Positions 7,473 to 16,420 of a stretch of 64,000 nt of DNA are shown here, in pieces; position 1 is the first letter of the stretch; each line of letters begins with the position of its first letter. Below the pieces are notes generated by a model that worked only from the letters and a program-made list of their open reading frames with translations, did not search any database and was not told the DNA's origin. The stretch is taken from positions 1,240,001 through 1,304,000 of the forward strand of contig OY761989.1 of assembly GCA_963665165.1 (NCBI GenBank), given 5' to 3'. Source of the DNA: G963663315 sp963665165. Lineage in GTDB: Bacteria > Pseudomonadota > Gammaproteobacteria > Arenicellales > Poriferihabitantaceae. Both the position numbers and the translations under genes were made by a program.

Positions 7473-8356
7473 GCCATGGCTGGAATACTGAGTTTCCCTT
7501 TCTGTTTTTCCAGTATCTTCCGCAGGCTGGCGCAGTAAATTGTCAATGCGCTCATCAGGGGAAGCCGACGTTTTTTAATCAGAACAGGGGCGCTGAGTAA
7601 TGCCAGCAAATCACCCTTTGTGTCCCTGTTCAGCCCGGTGGATGTTTCGACCTGTGATAATTCGACGACACATCGGTCCACTATAGGGCGCAGGGGTTCC
7701 ATTACATCATCCGCCAGACAAAATACATTGTACTGGTTGTGGTGGTGCACGCCGAAAGCGGGATGCAGACCAGCTCCCATCAGGGCGCGGGAACAAGCTG
7801 CCCGCATCAGGGTGTACCCATAGTTCAGAAGGATGTTGATATTGTTTGATCCGCTCTGGTCGCGCTTGAAGTCTTTCCCGAAAAGAGATTTGAAGTAAAT
7901 GCGGGAGGCCTGGGATTCGTGATTGGTTGCGTCTCCGGGTTGTACCGTTTTTGCCAGACGTTCCAGCCGGGCGCTTTTTAGATCGTGTACCGCATTCAAT
8001 ACTGCTGCCTGCATACTGATTTTTGCCTGGACAATTTGTTGCCAGATCATATTCTGTACCTGTTCCGGCGTGGAGGCCTGCATACGCATGGTTTTGCCTT
8101 GGGTGCTATGAACTTCAAGCGGCAGGAGCATGGATGCCGGCAAGTGTCTTTCATCAGTGACAATGAGGGCTACGTTTTCTCTGGCACAGTGGCGAAACAC
8201 GCTCTGGCTACAGGTAATCTGCGGATTATCCAGGATCAGAAAGCCAATGTCTTCAAAGGGTACACTGTGTTCACCTTCATCATTTCGGATGATCAATTGG
8301 TTCAGCTTGACCCGAAGCTGCGCCTTTGATCCAATCTCCAGGGTTCTACGAATCAT
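7469..8356 (-). CDS. cas1: CRISPR-associated integrase Cas1 (type II-C)
   Basis: A 295-residue integrase that inserts new spacers together with Cas2. Metal-ligand regions of the family are intact: E147 in ATNHESQAS, the histidines of GVHHHNQYN (204-206), and D216-D217/E220 in LADDVMEPLRP. Length matches type II Cas1. It overlaps the 3' end of cas9 by 11 bp and cas2 by 4 bp, so cas9-cas1-cas2 is one minus-strand operon. Confidence 0.97.
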   Translation of the reverse strand: MIRRTLEIGSKAQLRVKLNQLIIRNDEGEHSVPFEDIGFLILDNPQITCSQSVFRHCARENVALIVTDERHLPASMLLPLEVHSTQGKTMRMQASTPEQVQNMIWQQIVQAKISMQAAVLNAVHDLKSARLERLAKTVQPGDATNHESQASRIYFKSLFGKDFKRDQSGSNNINILLNYGYTLMRAACSRALMGAGLHPAFGVHHHNQYNVFCLADDVMEPLRPIVDRCVVELSQVETSTGLNRDTKGDLLALLSAPVLIKKRRLPLMSALTIYCASLRKILEKQKGKLSIPAMA

Positions 8357-11300
8357 CCACCAACAATCCCAGATTGCCGATTTGCTCCTTTCTGCACCTT
8401 ACATTTTTCAGCGAACGAATGCGCCATAATCCCCAGTTGGAATCGGTTCCAGAGACGCTGTGGTGGCGCAAGCGAAGATCCACTTTGTTTCTGCCGCCAC
8501 TGTTCATTGTTTGTACCCGGAACCAGGGGGATGCCCGATGTTCGGGTGCGAAATTATCGTTCTCGAAGATATCCAGGTCTTCGCAACGCACCATGTCATT
8601 GACACACAGATCCAGTTCATAATGCCATTCACCGTCCCATTCCAACGGGGGATTCCGATCAATAACCGGCTTGTTGGACTTGGCGCGTTTTGCCGCTTCC
8701 AGCATGGTTACCATCTCGACCCGCCGTTCCCTGTTCTTGCCCTCCAACCCGTTATGATAAATTACAAGGTGATGGTTGCTACCGGGCTGAACGTATGAAT
8801 TGGCTATTTTGATGTAGGAATCGGTCATGGCGCGGGCAATGCGTACATTCAAGATGGGAGTGGATGGTTCGCCTTTCTTGTTCAGTACGCGGGGTGGAAC
8901 TTTAGTCAGAACTTCTTTGATTTCTTTTCCTTTCTTGCCTGTCAGACCATGTTCCTCCAGCCACTTGAAAAGGGCATCGTGAATGGATTTGTCGGCTACC
9001 CAGGTTTTAGCTCCAGGTTTCCATTCCTCCTTGAGACCGGAGAGCAACCCCAATTCATCCATTAATTTCCGGCGGACGGTCACAGTGGGACATTGATAGT
9101 CGAATTTTTTCAATTCCTTTCCTTTCCAATATGGCAATACGCGGTCGGACGGCTTTTTCTCCAGCATTTCTTTCGACCAATCAGCCAGCATGGAACGTAA
9201 TTCTTCATCCGCAATCCAGTCTGTGTTACTTGTATCCGCTTCTGCGACCCGCTGTACCCGTTTCAGGATAGCAGTCGTCATTCCTTCGATATCCAGAGAC
9301 TGGTCGTAACTGGATTTTCCGTATAGCGTTTCTTCATGCAAGGCCCCCCAGACTTTCCGTTTTACCATGTGGGAGGCTACTGTGGTAACTAGCTTCCCCT
9401 TCAGAACACTGTGCAATTCCTCGCTCTCCTCCCAACTTTCAGGCAATACCAGACGCCGTTCCCGGATCCGGTCTTCTCTGGTTTTCTGGCGGGACGGGTT
9501 TTTATTGTCCTGTTCTATTTGGTGGGCATCTACCATAGCTTTCAGCATGGCGCGGTCGGTCATCGCAACCACAAAGGCATCTATCGCATGATGGCGATGG
9601 TCTTGCCGTGATTTTTTTGCCTTGTCCGCGCTGAATTGCAGTATTTCCCCCGTAGCGGTATCGACCTTGTCGCCTGTAGGGATATATGCATCCGTATCGG
9701 GTTCGTGCGGTAATATATTGTTCAACCCGAATTGATGGCGCAGTTCGTTGGTGGCCATGCCGGTATTTACGTCAACGGGAACTCCATATTTCTGCAACAT
9801 GGTTTTCGACGCAGTGGCAATGTACCGCGTGTCATTGAGTTGCCGTTCAACGAAATCATCTACGGTTTCGGGACTATGTTTCTTTTCGAGAATTCTGCGT
9901 TGCTTGCCATATAACTCCCTGACATACTTGCCTTTGGCAAATTCTTCTATCCTTTCCCATTGATCCGGGTCAGAACCCCACGCCTCATAAGGGGTTTGCT
10001 GGCCTTTTCTCTGGTTACAAGCGCGACAACTGACCAGTGTATTCAAGTAGTTCTGCCTGAAACCGGTATACGGCAGGATGTGCTCTATCTCCGCATCACC
10101 GGAAAATAACTGATTGGGGCCGATCGGTCGCTGGCAATAGGGGCATTTTTCGTCCTGTTCGTATTTCCACATTTTATACTTTGACCGATCATTGCGGCTG
10201 ACGCGGGCTCTGTTATTGCGTAGTTGTTCCAGTTCGATATGTGGATTCTTGCCATTCTGCCAATAGTCCAGGATTTCGCTTTCCGCTTTTTCGTTATCCT
10301 CCCGGTTTTTCTTTTGCTGACTGGCGATCTCGGCACGGTGTTTTTTCGAGGATTTCATTTCCCGCGCCATTTCCATACGGATAATGACGGGTTTCCCGTA
10401 ACGTTTGACAATCGAGTTGACCACGCGGCGCATTTCATAGAGCGCCTTCTGTACTACAGGGTTGGCGATATTAGGGACATCTGCAACACTCAAAACGTAG
10501 TCGTCTTCTGTTTTCCTTTGGTTTGGAGTAATACTCTCCCGGTGGCCAATTTTTTCGACTGCCTTGTAGTAATCCAGGCCATCACGCAGATGAGGCAACA
10601 ATTCGTTAATAGCTTTGAGACTGTGTTTTCCGTACCCGTCTTCCAATTCCTCATCCATTGTGAGACCCAGAGCCCCTTTCTCTTTTTTATTATCTCCAGG
10701 TTGATACGGGGCAAATTTCCAGTGCGTCACAAGCCTGTAATACAGGTCTTTCTTGTTGTGTATGGTTTGCAGGTCTTCCACCAGTTTGATTTGTTTGTCC
10801 TTGCCCAATTCCCGCCATTTATTAGCGCCTATTGACGCGCTGATTGCCTTTGCTGTCTTATTCCCAATCAATCCGGTTTTCCCGGCCCCGTCTTCATTGG
10901 TTTCATAATTCAGGGTGGCGCGTTTGATTTCCAGGATTCTGGCCACTTCCTTCCACGGAATGCGTCCCGATTCATTCAATTTGTCCGGGTCATTGGCCGC
11001 ATCCCAAAGCTTGTTGCGCTGTTCCCCGGATAATGGGTTTCCGTCAACCTTCAGGTTGTTGATCATCTGTAAGGTACGGAACTCCTGAAATTCCAGACGC
11101 ATCAACGCCGACCGTTTTTTATGTGGATAGATATTACAGTTGCCAACCGCGTTCTTCTGCAACTGTAATGGACGCTGGTAAAAGGTGGCATGTTTTATTT
11201 CATGTTTCTGTCCAGACAGATCATGGAAGTTGCTTTGTTTCTCCCAGATGGCGTCAAATTCTTTTTCATACATTTCGCGTTTGGCGCGAAATTGCAGACG

Positions 11301-12086
11301 TTCAATGCGGGTTTCACTTTTGTGAGTCCTGGACTTCTCAAACTCGAATAGCGTGATACGGTGAGGCGGTTTCTGGTGTTTCTGTGATTTCTGCCAGATG
11401 AATTGTCCCAGAGTGCTGCCCTCCAGTTCTTCATGCAGTTTTTCAATCGCCTGAAGGACCTTGCCCGTCTCCTTTTTTTCTTCCACGCTCATGGATTCCT
11501 GGCCATCTTCCGGGGAATCCAGCGACAAGTGTTTGATGAGTTCAATATATTTAGCGCCACGATTGCTGAAATACCCTCTGCGGCGTTGTAAATGCAGCAG
11601 CAATCTTCCAAACTCGAAGGGTTCCAGATTTTCCTCCAAGGCGAAATTGCGCATTGCATAGGGGGAGCAGTGGGCTTTTTCCGTAACACTCCATGTTTTG
11701 CTCCAGTGCTTCCCGACCTTGCGTTCGCCGTATCTGCGGTCAATTTGGTTGAGTGTCTTTTCCGGGCATTGCCGGTAATCTTCAGGCAGTAGCCTCTTAT
11801 CAATCAGTATCCTTACCAGTTTCTCGCGTCGGCGCTTGTAGAAAGATCGCCGTTTGCGCGCTCCTCGTTTCTCGCGCCGTTTCTGGTTTTTTGGCACCCT
11901 GGTTTTTGCTTCCACCATTTCCAGGAATATGCGGGAATTGAGCGCGCGCAGGGAGGTAGGTTTGTATCCCGCATAAATGCCTTTGTGGTCTCCTTCTTCT
12001 TTTATACAGTCTACGACTGCCCATCCGATCGAGTTGGAACCCACGTCCAATCCCAGAATATAAGGATTTTTATTCTTGTTTTTCAT
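8346..12086 (-). CDS. cas9: Cas9 RNA-guided nuclease, type II-C, 1246 aa, HNH with CxxC pairs
   Basis: Effector nuclease that cuts DNA matching a crRNA in complex with tracrRNA. RuvC-I is ILGLDVGSNSIGWAV with D14. An arginine-rich bridge helix spans about 61-93. RuvC-II is IRMEMARE with E572, and RuvC-III is HHAIDAF with H833 and D836. The HNH domain has EIEHILPY with H669 and N691. It is framed by CPYC (C648, C651) and CRAC (C687, C690), which could bind zinc. All nuclease residues are present, so the protein looks active. At 1246 residues it is longer than common II-C proteins such as those of Neisseria and Campylobacter. No cas4 or csn2 is present, which supports II-C. Confidence 0.98.
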   Translation of the reverse strand: MKNKNKNPYILGLDVGSNSIGWAVVDCIKEEGDHKGIYAGYKPTSLRALNSRIFLEMVEAKTRVPKNQKRREKRGARKRRSFYKRRREKLVRILIDKRLLPEDYRQCPEKTLNQIDRRYGERKVGKHWSKTWSVTEKAHCSPYAMRNFALEENLEPFEFGRLLLHLQRRRGYFSNRGAKYIELIKHLSLDSPEDGQESMSVEEKKETGKVLQAIEKLHEELEGSTLGQFIWQKSQKHQKPPHRITLFEFEKSRTHKSETRIERLQFRAKREMYEKEFDAIWEKQSNFHDLSGQKHEIKHATFYQRPLQLQKNAVGNCNIYPHKKRSALMRLEFQEFRTLQMINNLKVDGNPLSGEQRNKLWDAANDPDKLNESGRIPWKEVARILEIKRATLNYETNEDGAGKTGLIGNKTAKAISASIGANKWRELGKDKQIKLVEDLQTIHNKKDLYYRLVTHWKFAPYQPGDNKKEKGALGLTMDEELEDGYGKHSLKAINELLPHLRDGLDYYKAVEKIGHRESITPNQRKTEDDYVLSVADVPNIANPVVQKALYEMRRVVNSIVKRYGKPVIIRMEMAREMKSSKKHRAEIASQQKKNREDNEKAESEILDYWQNGKNPHIELEQLRNNRARVSRNDRSKYKMWKYEQDEKCPYCQRPIGPNQLFSGDAEIEHILPYTGFRQNYLNTLVSCRACNQRKGQQTPYEAWGSDPDQWERIEEFAKGKYVRELYGKQRRILEKKHSPETVDDFVERQLNDTRYIATASKTMLQKYGVPVDVNTGMATNELRHQFGLNNILPHEPDTDAYIPTGDKVDTATGEILQFSADKAKKSRQDHRHHAIDAFVVAMTDRAMLKAMVDAHQIEQDNKNPSRQKTREDRIRERRLVLPESWEESEELHSVLKGKLVTTVASHMVKRKVWGALHEETLYGKSSYDQSLDIEGMTTAILKRVQRVAEADTSNTDWIADEELRSMLADWSKEMLEKKPSDRVLPYWKGKELKKFDYQCPTVTVRRKLMDELGLLSGLKEEWKPGAKTWVADKSIHDALFKWLEEHGLTGKKGKEIKEVLTKVPPRVLNKKGEPSTPILNVRIARAMTDSYIKIANSYVQPGSNHHLVIYHNGLEGKNRERRVEMVTMLEAAKRAKSNKPVIDRNPPLEWDGEWHYELDLCVNDMVRCEDLDIFENDNFAPEHRASPWFRVQTMNSGGRNKVDLRLRHHSVSGTDSNWGLWRIRSLKNVRCRKEQIGNLGLLVDDS

Positions 12087-12114
12087 TTGATATTCCAGCT
12101 TTTCATGTTATGAT
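12087..12114 (+). promoter_or_regulatory. Predicted tracrRNA promoter
   Basis: TTGATA (12087-12092) and TATGAT (12109-12114) are 16 bp apart on the plus strand, and the -10 is extended by TGT (TGTTATGAT). Initiation would fall near 12121, four bases before the anti-repeat begins. The -35 directly abuts the cas9 start codon on the other strand. Confidence 0.7.
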
Positions 12115-12124
12115 TCTTCATTCT

Positions 12125-12130
12125 ATTGTA
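12125..12130 (-). promoter_or_regulatory. Possible -10 element for cas9 inside the anti-repeat
   Basis: On the minus strand the anti-repeat reads as the 3' end of a CRISPR repeat and ends in TACAAT, a good -10 hexamer about 40 bp before the cas9 ATG. No convincing -35 is seen, so this is tentative. If used, cas9 and tracrRNA would be transcribed from face-to-face promoters. Confidence 0.35.
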
Positions 12131-12199
12131 TCTGAACTGAACCTGCTCGTTTTTTACAACAAAATTCCAGCAGGATATGTCTTTATCAAGACAGCCTTG

Positions 12200-12229
12200 A
12201 CGCCTCCTCACGGGGGCGTATTCATTTTT
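12200..12229 (+). terminator. Rho-independent terminator of tracrRNA
   Basis: An 8-bp stem, ACGCCTCC (12200-12207) with GGGGGCGT (12212-12219), has a TCAC loop and one G-U pair. It is followed by ATTCATTTTT. It ends 7 bp before the ccmB stop codon on the opposite strand. Confidence 0.8.
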
Positions 12230-12236
12230 AGGCAGA

Positions 12237-12926
12237 TCAATCCAGACTGATTCGCAGGGCGCTGGAGATGGTGATGGGGGCGAGGGTGATGAAGAGGACG
12301 ACGATGGCTGACAGGAACCAGATTTGTCCAGACCAGTCCAGTTGCAGGAGTCCGGCCTGGATGGCGCCGGTTCCGAATATCAGTATCGGGACGTATATCG
12401 GCATCACGATCAGGGTGAGCAGCAGTCCGCTTCTTTTCAGCCCGACTGTGAGTGCTGCGCCGATGGCGCCGGCTGTGCTCAGCCCCGGAGTCCCGATCAA
12501 CAGGCTTAAAAAGAGGGCCTGCAATGCGGAATCGGGCAGTTTCATCAACCATCCCAGCAACAGCGCGGTCAGAATGAGTGGGAAACCTGTCATCACCCAG
12601 TGCGCGAGAACCTTGGCGCAGACCAGCAGGGGAAGGGGATATGGACTTAAAACGAGTTGTTCCAGACTGCCGTCGTCATAATCGGATTTGAACATCCCGT
12701 CCAGGGCAAACAGGGTCGCCAGCAACGCCGACACCCAGATGATGCCCGGTGAAACCTTTACAAGCAGTTCCGGATCCGGGCCGATTGCGAACGGATACAA
12801 GCACACGGTAATCACGAAAAACAGGATCGGCCAGACGAATTCACCGATATTTCGCAGCGCCAGGAAGGTGTCCCGCCTGATTACGCTGAGAAACACACGG
12901 GCAAGGGAGGGAGAGTTCGATTTCAA
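12237..12926 (-). CDS. ccmB: Heme exporter membrane subunit CcmB
   Basis: Membrane subunit of the CcmAB ATPase that releases heme-loaded CcmE. It has 229 residues with about six hydrophobic helices, which is normal family length, and begins MKSNSPSLARVFLSVIRRD. The segment DDGSLEQLVLSPYPL and the glycine/alanine-rich helices are family-typical. The start overlaps the ccmA stop by 4 bp. Downstream, where ccmC would be expected, the tracrRNA and cas9 genes begin instead. Confidence 0.94.
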   Translation of the reverse strand: MKSNSPSLARVFLSVIRRDTFLALRNIGEFVWPILFFVITVCLYPFAIGPDPELLVKVSPGIIWVSALLATLFALDGMFKSDYDDGSLEQLVLSPYPLPLLVCAKVLAHWVMTGFPLILTALLLGWLMKLPDSALQALFLSLLIGTPGLSTAGAIGAALTVGLKRSGLLLTLIVMPIYVPILIFGTGAIQAGLLQLDWSGQIWFLSAIVVLFITLAPITISSALRISLD

Positions 12927-13561
12927 GGCGGCGCGATTACTGGATTTCGGATATGGATGGTTTTAAGACAACTCGCGGGTAAGTGCAATGGCTGGTGGCC
13001 GGTATACAGGACCAGGCCATTTTTATTCGCGTGTTGTTCGATCAGGCGCTGAAGTATCCGGATTCCGTCGCTGTCCAGCGCCGTGGCGGGTTCGTCCAGA
13101 AGCCAAAGCCGGGTATCGGTCCTGGCCACCCTGGCTAGCGCGATGCGTTGTTTTTGACCGGCCGATAGCTGCGAAACAGGCATGTCGCAATAATCTTTTG
13201 CATTCAACAGGTTAATGGAACAGTCTACAGAAATTCGAGAATATTCCCCTTGAATATTTTCGGCGAATTCGAGGTTTTCCCTGGCTGTGAGATTGCCTTT
13301 TAACGCGATTTTATGCCCCAGGTAAGCGATCCCGGCCTGTTGTTCGGGGATGGGGTCTCCATTCAGTGTGATTTCACCGGATTCAGGCTGGAACAACCCC
13401 GCGATTGCACGTAACAGGGTGGTCTTGCCGGCTCCGTTGAGTCCGGCGACATGGGCGACTTCTCCGGCTTCCAGCCTGAAGCACAGGTTTTCGAACACTG
13501 GCCTGGATCCTCTTTCGCAGGATAAATTGGAAACTTCCAGGCAGGATTCAGAAGGATACAT
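12923..13561 (-). CDS. ccmA: Cytochrome c biogenesis ATP-binding protein CcmA
   Basis: ABC-type ATPase of 212 residues. Walker A is GLNGAGKTT (40-48), the signature is LSAGQ (132-136), and Walker B is RLWLLDEP (151-158). It works with CcmB in CcmE release, is the first gene of the ccm set, and is divergent from dinB with 87 bp between start codons. Confidence 0.96.
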   Translation of the reverse strand: MYPSESCLEVSNLSCERGSRPVFENLCFRLEAGEVAHVAGLNGAGKTTLLRAIAGLFQPESGEITLNGDPIPEQQAGIAYLGHKIALKGNLTARENLEFAENIQGEYSRISVDCSINLLNAKDYCDMPVSQLSAGQKQRIALARVARTDTRLWLLDEPATALDSDGIRILQRLIEQHANKNGLVLYTGHQPLHLPASCLKTIHIRNPVIAPP

Positions 13562-13648
13562 GACGTTATGGGTATTGTTCCGCTAGAATCCTTCAAGTGT
13601 ACCCCAGTCGATGATGCCAGGCAGCCATAAATAATCCTTGCGAAGACC

Positions 13649-14848
13649 ATGTATCGAAAGATGATTCTGCATATCGATATGGATGCGTTTTACGCTTCTG
13701 TGGAAGAGCGGGAGAATCCGGGTTTGAAGGGGAGGCCGCTCATTGTCGGCGGGCAGGCTTCCGCCAGGGGAGTGGTTGCGGCAGCGAATTATGCGGCCAG
13801 GGAATTCGGCGTGTATAGCGCCATGCCTGTGGCGACCGCAGTCAAACGATGTCCTGATCTGGTGATCATCAAACCGAGGGGGAATTTATACAGCCAGGTA
13901 TCCCGGCAAATCACCGCCATATTCAATCGGTATACACCGAGGATCGAGCCTTTGTCTCTGGATGAAGCGTTTCTGGACCCCGGCGGCAGTGAAAGGTTGT
14001 ATGGCGGCGCCATCGAAATCGGCAGACGCATCAAGGCGGATATCAAGCAGGAGTTGGAACTGGTTGCGTCTGTCGGGGTCGCGCCGAACAAGTTTTTGGC
14101 GAAACTGGCCAGCGACCATGATAAGCCGGATGGATTTACGGTGATTTACGCTGAACAGGTCCAGTCCTTTCTCGATCCATTGCCGGTCGAACGAATATGG
14201 GGAGTGGGCAGGGTTACCCGGGCCCGGCTTTCCGAATCCGGAATCCATTCTGTACTGGACCTCCGCTCCCGGTCAAAGGAATTTCTGGCCAGGGAGTTCG
14301 GCAAGCACGGACAACAGTTGTGGAATCTGGCGCATGGAGTCGATGACCGGGAGGTCACCCCCGATAGCGAAGTCAAATCGGTTTCCCAGGAAACGACTTT
14401 TGACCACGACATTACCGAGTATGGTTCGATTGAATCGAGCGTGATGTACCTGACTGAATGTGTCGGATATCGGCTGCGGGAAGCCGGGATTAAAGGGAAA
14501 ACGGTGACCGTAAAAATCAGGTATGACGATTTCAGGACCATTACCCGTTCCAGAAGCCTGGATTTTCATACCAATGCGACCGACGATATATGGCGGGCAG
14601 CCAGGCAAATCCTGCGGCGAACGCTGAAGGACCAGCCGGTTTCCATTCGGCTCGCAGGGGTCAGAATGTCCGGATTCGAAGAAAATGAAAGTCGGCAAAC
14701 AACGATTTTTGACCGGATTGTGGATGAAGCGGATCCGGAAAACCCCCGGAGCGATAAAAAACAGTTGCTGGATTCCCTGACTGACAAAATAAAAAACAAA
14801 TACGGGAAGGGAAGTATAAAAAGGGGAAAATCAATCAGGACGAACTGA
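13649..14848 (+). CDS. dinB: DNA polymerase IV
   Basis: Y-family translesion polymerase of 399 residues. The catalytic motifs are ILHIDMDAFYASVE (D10) and PLSLDEAFLD (D105, E106). A helix-hairpin-helix region (VERIWGVG) and the little-finger domain follow, and the C-terminus is basic (KYGKGSIKRGKS). No clear beta-clamp motif was assigned. I saw no convincing LexA box in the short upstream region. The stop lies 2 bp from the panC stop (convergent). Confidence 0.97.
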   Translation: MYRKMILHIDMDAFYASVEERENPGLKGRPLIVGGQASARGVVAAANYAAREFGVYSAMPVATAVKRCPDLVIIKPRGNLYSQVSRQITAIFNRYTPRIEPLSLDEAFLDPGGSERLYGGAIEIGRRIKADIKQELELVASVGVAPNKFLAKLASDHDKPDGFTVIYAEQVQSFLDPLPVERIWGVGRVTRARLSESGIHSVLDLRSRSKEFLAREFGKHGQQLWNLAHGVDDREVTPDSEVKSVSQETTFDHDITEYGSIESSVMYLTECVGYRLREAGIKGKTVTVKIRYDDFRTITRSRSLDFHTNATDDIWRAARQILRRTLKDQPVSIRLAGVRMSGFEENESRQTTIFDRIVDEADPENPRSDKKQLLDSLTDKIKNKYGKGSIKRGKSIRTN

Positions 14849-14850
14849 TG

Positions 14851-15729
14851 TTACGAATCCTTGCCGAGAAACAGGTTGTCAATCAGTCTGACTTCGCCCA
14901 GCCAGGCGGCAATCAGCGCGCGGGGAGATTCAATTCCGGTTGATGGCGTCTGCCGGGACCACCTGGCCCCATCCCGGATCGTGGCGTATTCCGGACGGAT
15001 TTCCGGATGTTGCAAAATCCGGTGCATGGCCTTTTCCAGTCTGGCCGGATCCCTTACCCCGTTTTGCCAGGCGTCCCGGGCCGTACAGAGCGCCTCATAG
15101 AGTTTCGGTGCGATTGTTTTCTGGCGCTGCGACAGATGTTGATTGCGCGATGACAGGGCCAGTCCCGATGGCTCGCGCACGGTTGGATGTACAATAATCT
15201 TGATTTTCCTGTCCTCGCGCACAAGGTTCTTCGCCAGGTTCCTGACTACCAGGGTTTGCTGGAAATCCTTCTCGCCAAAGTACGCTGAGCAATCGCCGAC
15301 GGTTCGGAACAGTCGATCCACAATGGTGGCTACCCCTTCAAGATGTCCGGGCCGCCAGTCCCCCTCCAGCCCCGACGCGGCGTTCCCCGCGTCAAGCAGG
15401 GGAATGGCGTCCATATCCGGGCTGTCCGGGAAAAACTGCCGGAGACTGCCCGTGTAGACCATATCGCAGTTGGCCTGGTCCAGCAGCAGGTAATCCCGAT
15501 CCGGGTTCGCGGGATATTCCGCCAGGTCTCCGGGGTCGTTGAATTGCAGCGGATTGACAAAAATGCTGGCGCAGCAGACATCATTGTTTTCCGCGGCATT
15601 TCTGACCAGCGACAGATGCCCTTCATGCAGCGCGCCCATGGTGGGGACATAGCCGATCGAAAGTCCGTCCCGGCGCATCCGGCTGCACCATTCGGCCGCG
15701 TCCCGAGGGGAGGATAATCTGGTAATCAA
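14851..15729 (-). CDS. panC: Pantothenate synthetase
   Basis: Condenses pantoate and beta-alanine with ATP to pantothenate for coenzyme A synthesis, in the cytosol. It has 292 residues. The nucleotidyl-transferase HIGH-like motif is LHEGHLSLV (H35, H38) and the KMSKS-like loop is LALSSRNQHLS; IFVNPLQFN is also characteristic. panB and panD are not in the window. It is the last gene of a minus-strand run after the HAD phosphatase gene. Confidence 0.97.
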   Translation of the reverse strand: MITRLSSPRDAAEWCSRMRRDGLSIGYVPTMGALHEGHLSLVRNAAENNDVCCASIFVNPLQFNDPGDLAEYPANPDRDYLLLDQANCDMVYTGSLRQFFPDSPDMDAIPLLDAGNAASGLEGDWRPGHLEGVATIVDRLFRTVGDCSAYFGEKDFQQTLVVRNLAKNLVREDRKIKIIVHPTVREPSGLALSSRNQHLSQRQKTIAPKLYEALCTARDAWQNGVRDPARLEKAMHRILQHPEIRPEYATIRDGARWSRQTPSTGIESPRALIAAWLGEVRLIDNLFLGKDS

Positions 15730-15748
15730 TGGTCGGGCGGGTTTCAGC

Positions 15749-16405
15749 CTATAGCCAGGGCAGGATGTCAGCCGCCCGGTCGATCACCTCATCGGCGCCC
15801 CAGGCATGGGGATCTTCTTCGGCGGCAATGTAGCCCCAGGATGCAGCCAGCGTAAGCATTCCCGCTCTTTTGCCGGCTTGGACATCGCGTTCATCATCGC
15901 CGATGTAGACCGTACTGGCCGGGTCGCCCTGCAGATGGTTGCAGGCATGGATCAACGGCAGTGGATGCGGTTTTTTGACCGTTAATGTGTCACCGCTGAC
16001 CACCACTCCGGGAGTCGAGGGCATCGTCAGGATATTCAGCAGCCGGTCGGTCAGGTAGGCGGGTTTGTTGGTCACGATTCCCCATTTTTTCCCGCTTGCC
16101 TCGATTGTCTCAAGGATGGAATCCATGCCGGGGAAAAACCGGGTGTGAACCGCGATATTTTCCTCGTATGCGCGGAGCATCCGGTTCAACAGCCATTCCG
16201 CCCGGTCGTCTTCGGGCTGGCATTCGAATGCACGGCACACCATGACCATGGAGCCTTTCGAGGCGAAAGAACGCAGGCTTTCCGTCGGCAGGGGAGGTCG
16301 CCCATGGTCTTCCAGCACCTTGTTCAGAGCGCCGCTCAGGTCAAGGTGGGTATCGAGTAAAGTACCGTCCAGATCGAACAGTACGGTTTCGACGTTATTT
16401 GTCAC
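15749..16405 (-). CDS. HAD-family phosphatase, MupP/Gph type
   Basis: A 218-residue haloacid dehalogenase-type phosphatase with the nucleophile motif LFDLDGTLLDT (D11, D13), IVTNKP as motif II, and IGDDERDVQAG as motif IV. By sequence it is phosphoglycolate-phosphatase-like. The order mtaD-ubiG-HAD is that of Pseudomonas, where this gene is mupP, the N-acetylmuramate 6-phosphate phosphatase of peptidoglycan recycling. MupP is therefore the better guess, but Gph cannot be excluded. Confidence 0.88.
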   Translation of the reverse strand: MTNNVETVLFDLDGTLLDTHLDLSGALNKVLEDHGRPPLPTESLRSFASKGSMVMVCRAFECQPEDDRAEWLLNRMLRAYEENIAVHTRFFPGMDSILETIEASGKKWGIVTNKPAYLTDRLLNILTMPSTPGVVVSGDTLTVKKPHPLPLIHACNHLQGDPASTVYIGDDERDVQAGKRAGMLTLAASWGYIAAEEDPHAWGADEVIDRAADILPWL

Positions 16406-16420
16406 GGGCAGGCAGGAGTC

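Larger units (their letters stand above)
12121..12229 (+). ncRNA. tracrRNA
   Basis: The trans-activating RNA pairs with the repeat part of crRNA and loads Cas9. The anti-repeat starts at 12125: ATTGTATCTGAACTGAACC and the next three bases are the exact complement of the last 22 bases of the repeat. The continuation TCGTTTTTTACAAC (12147-12160) pairs with the repeat's 5' end, allowing G-U pairs and two internal mismatches. A hairpin (12178-12183 with 12188-12193, TGTCTT/AAGACA) and a terminator hairpin follow. Length is about 109 nt. It lies between cas9 and ccmB and is divergent from cas9. Ends are predicted, not measured. Confidence 0.9.
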
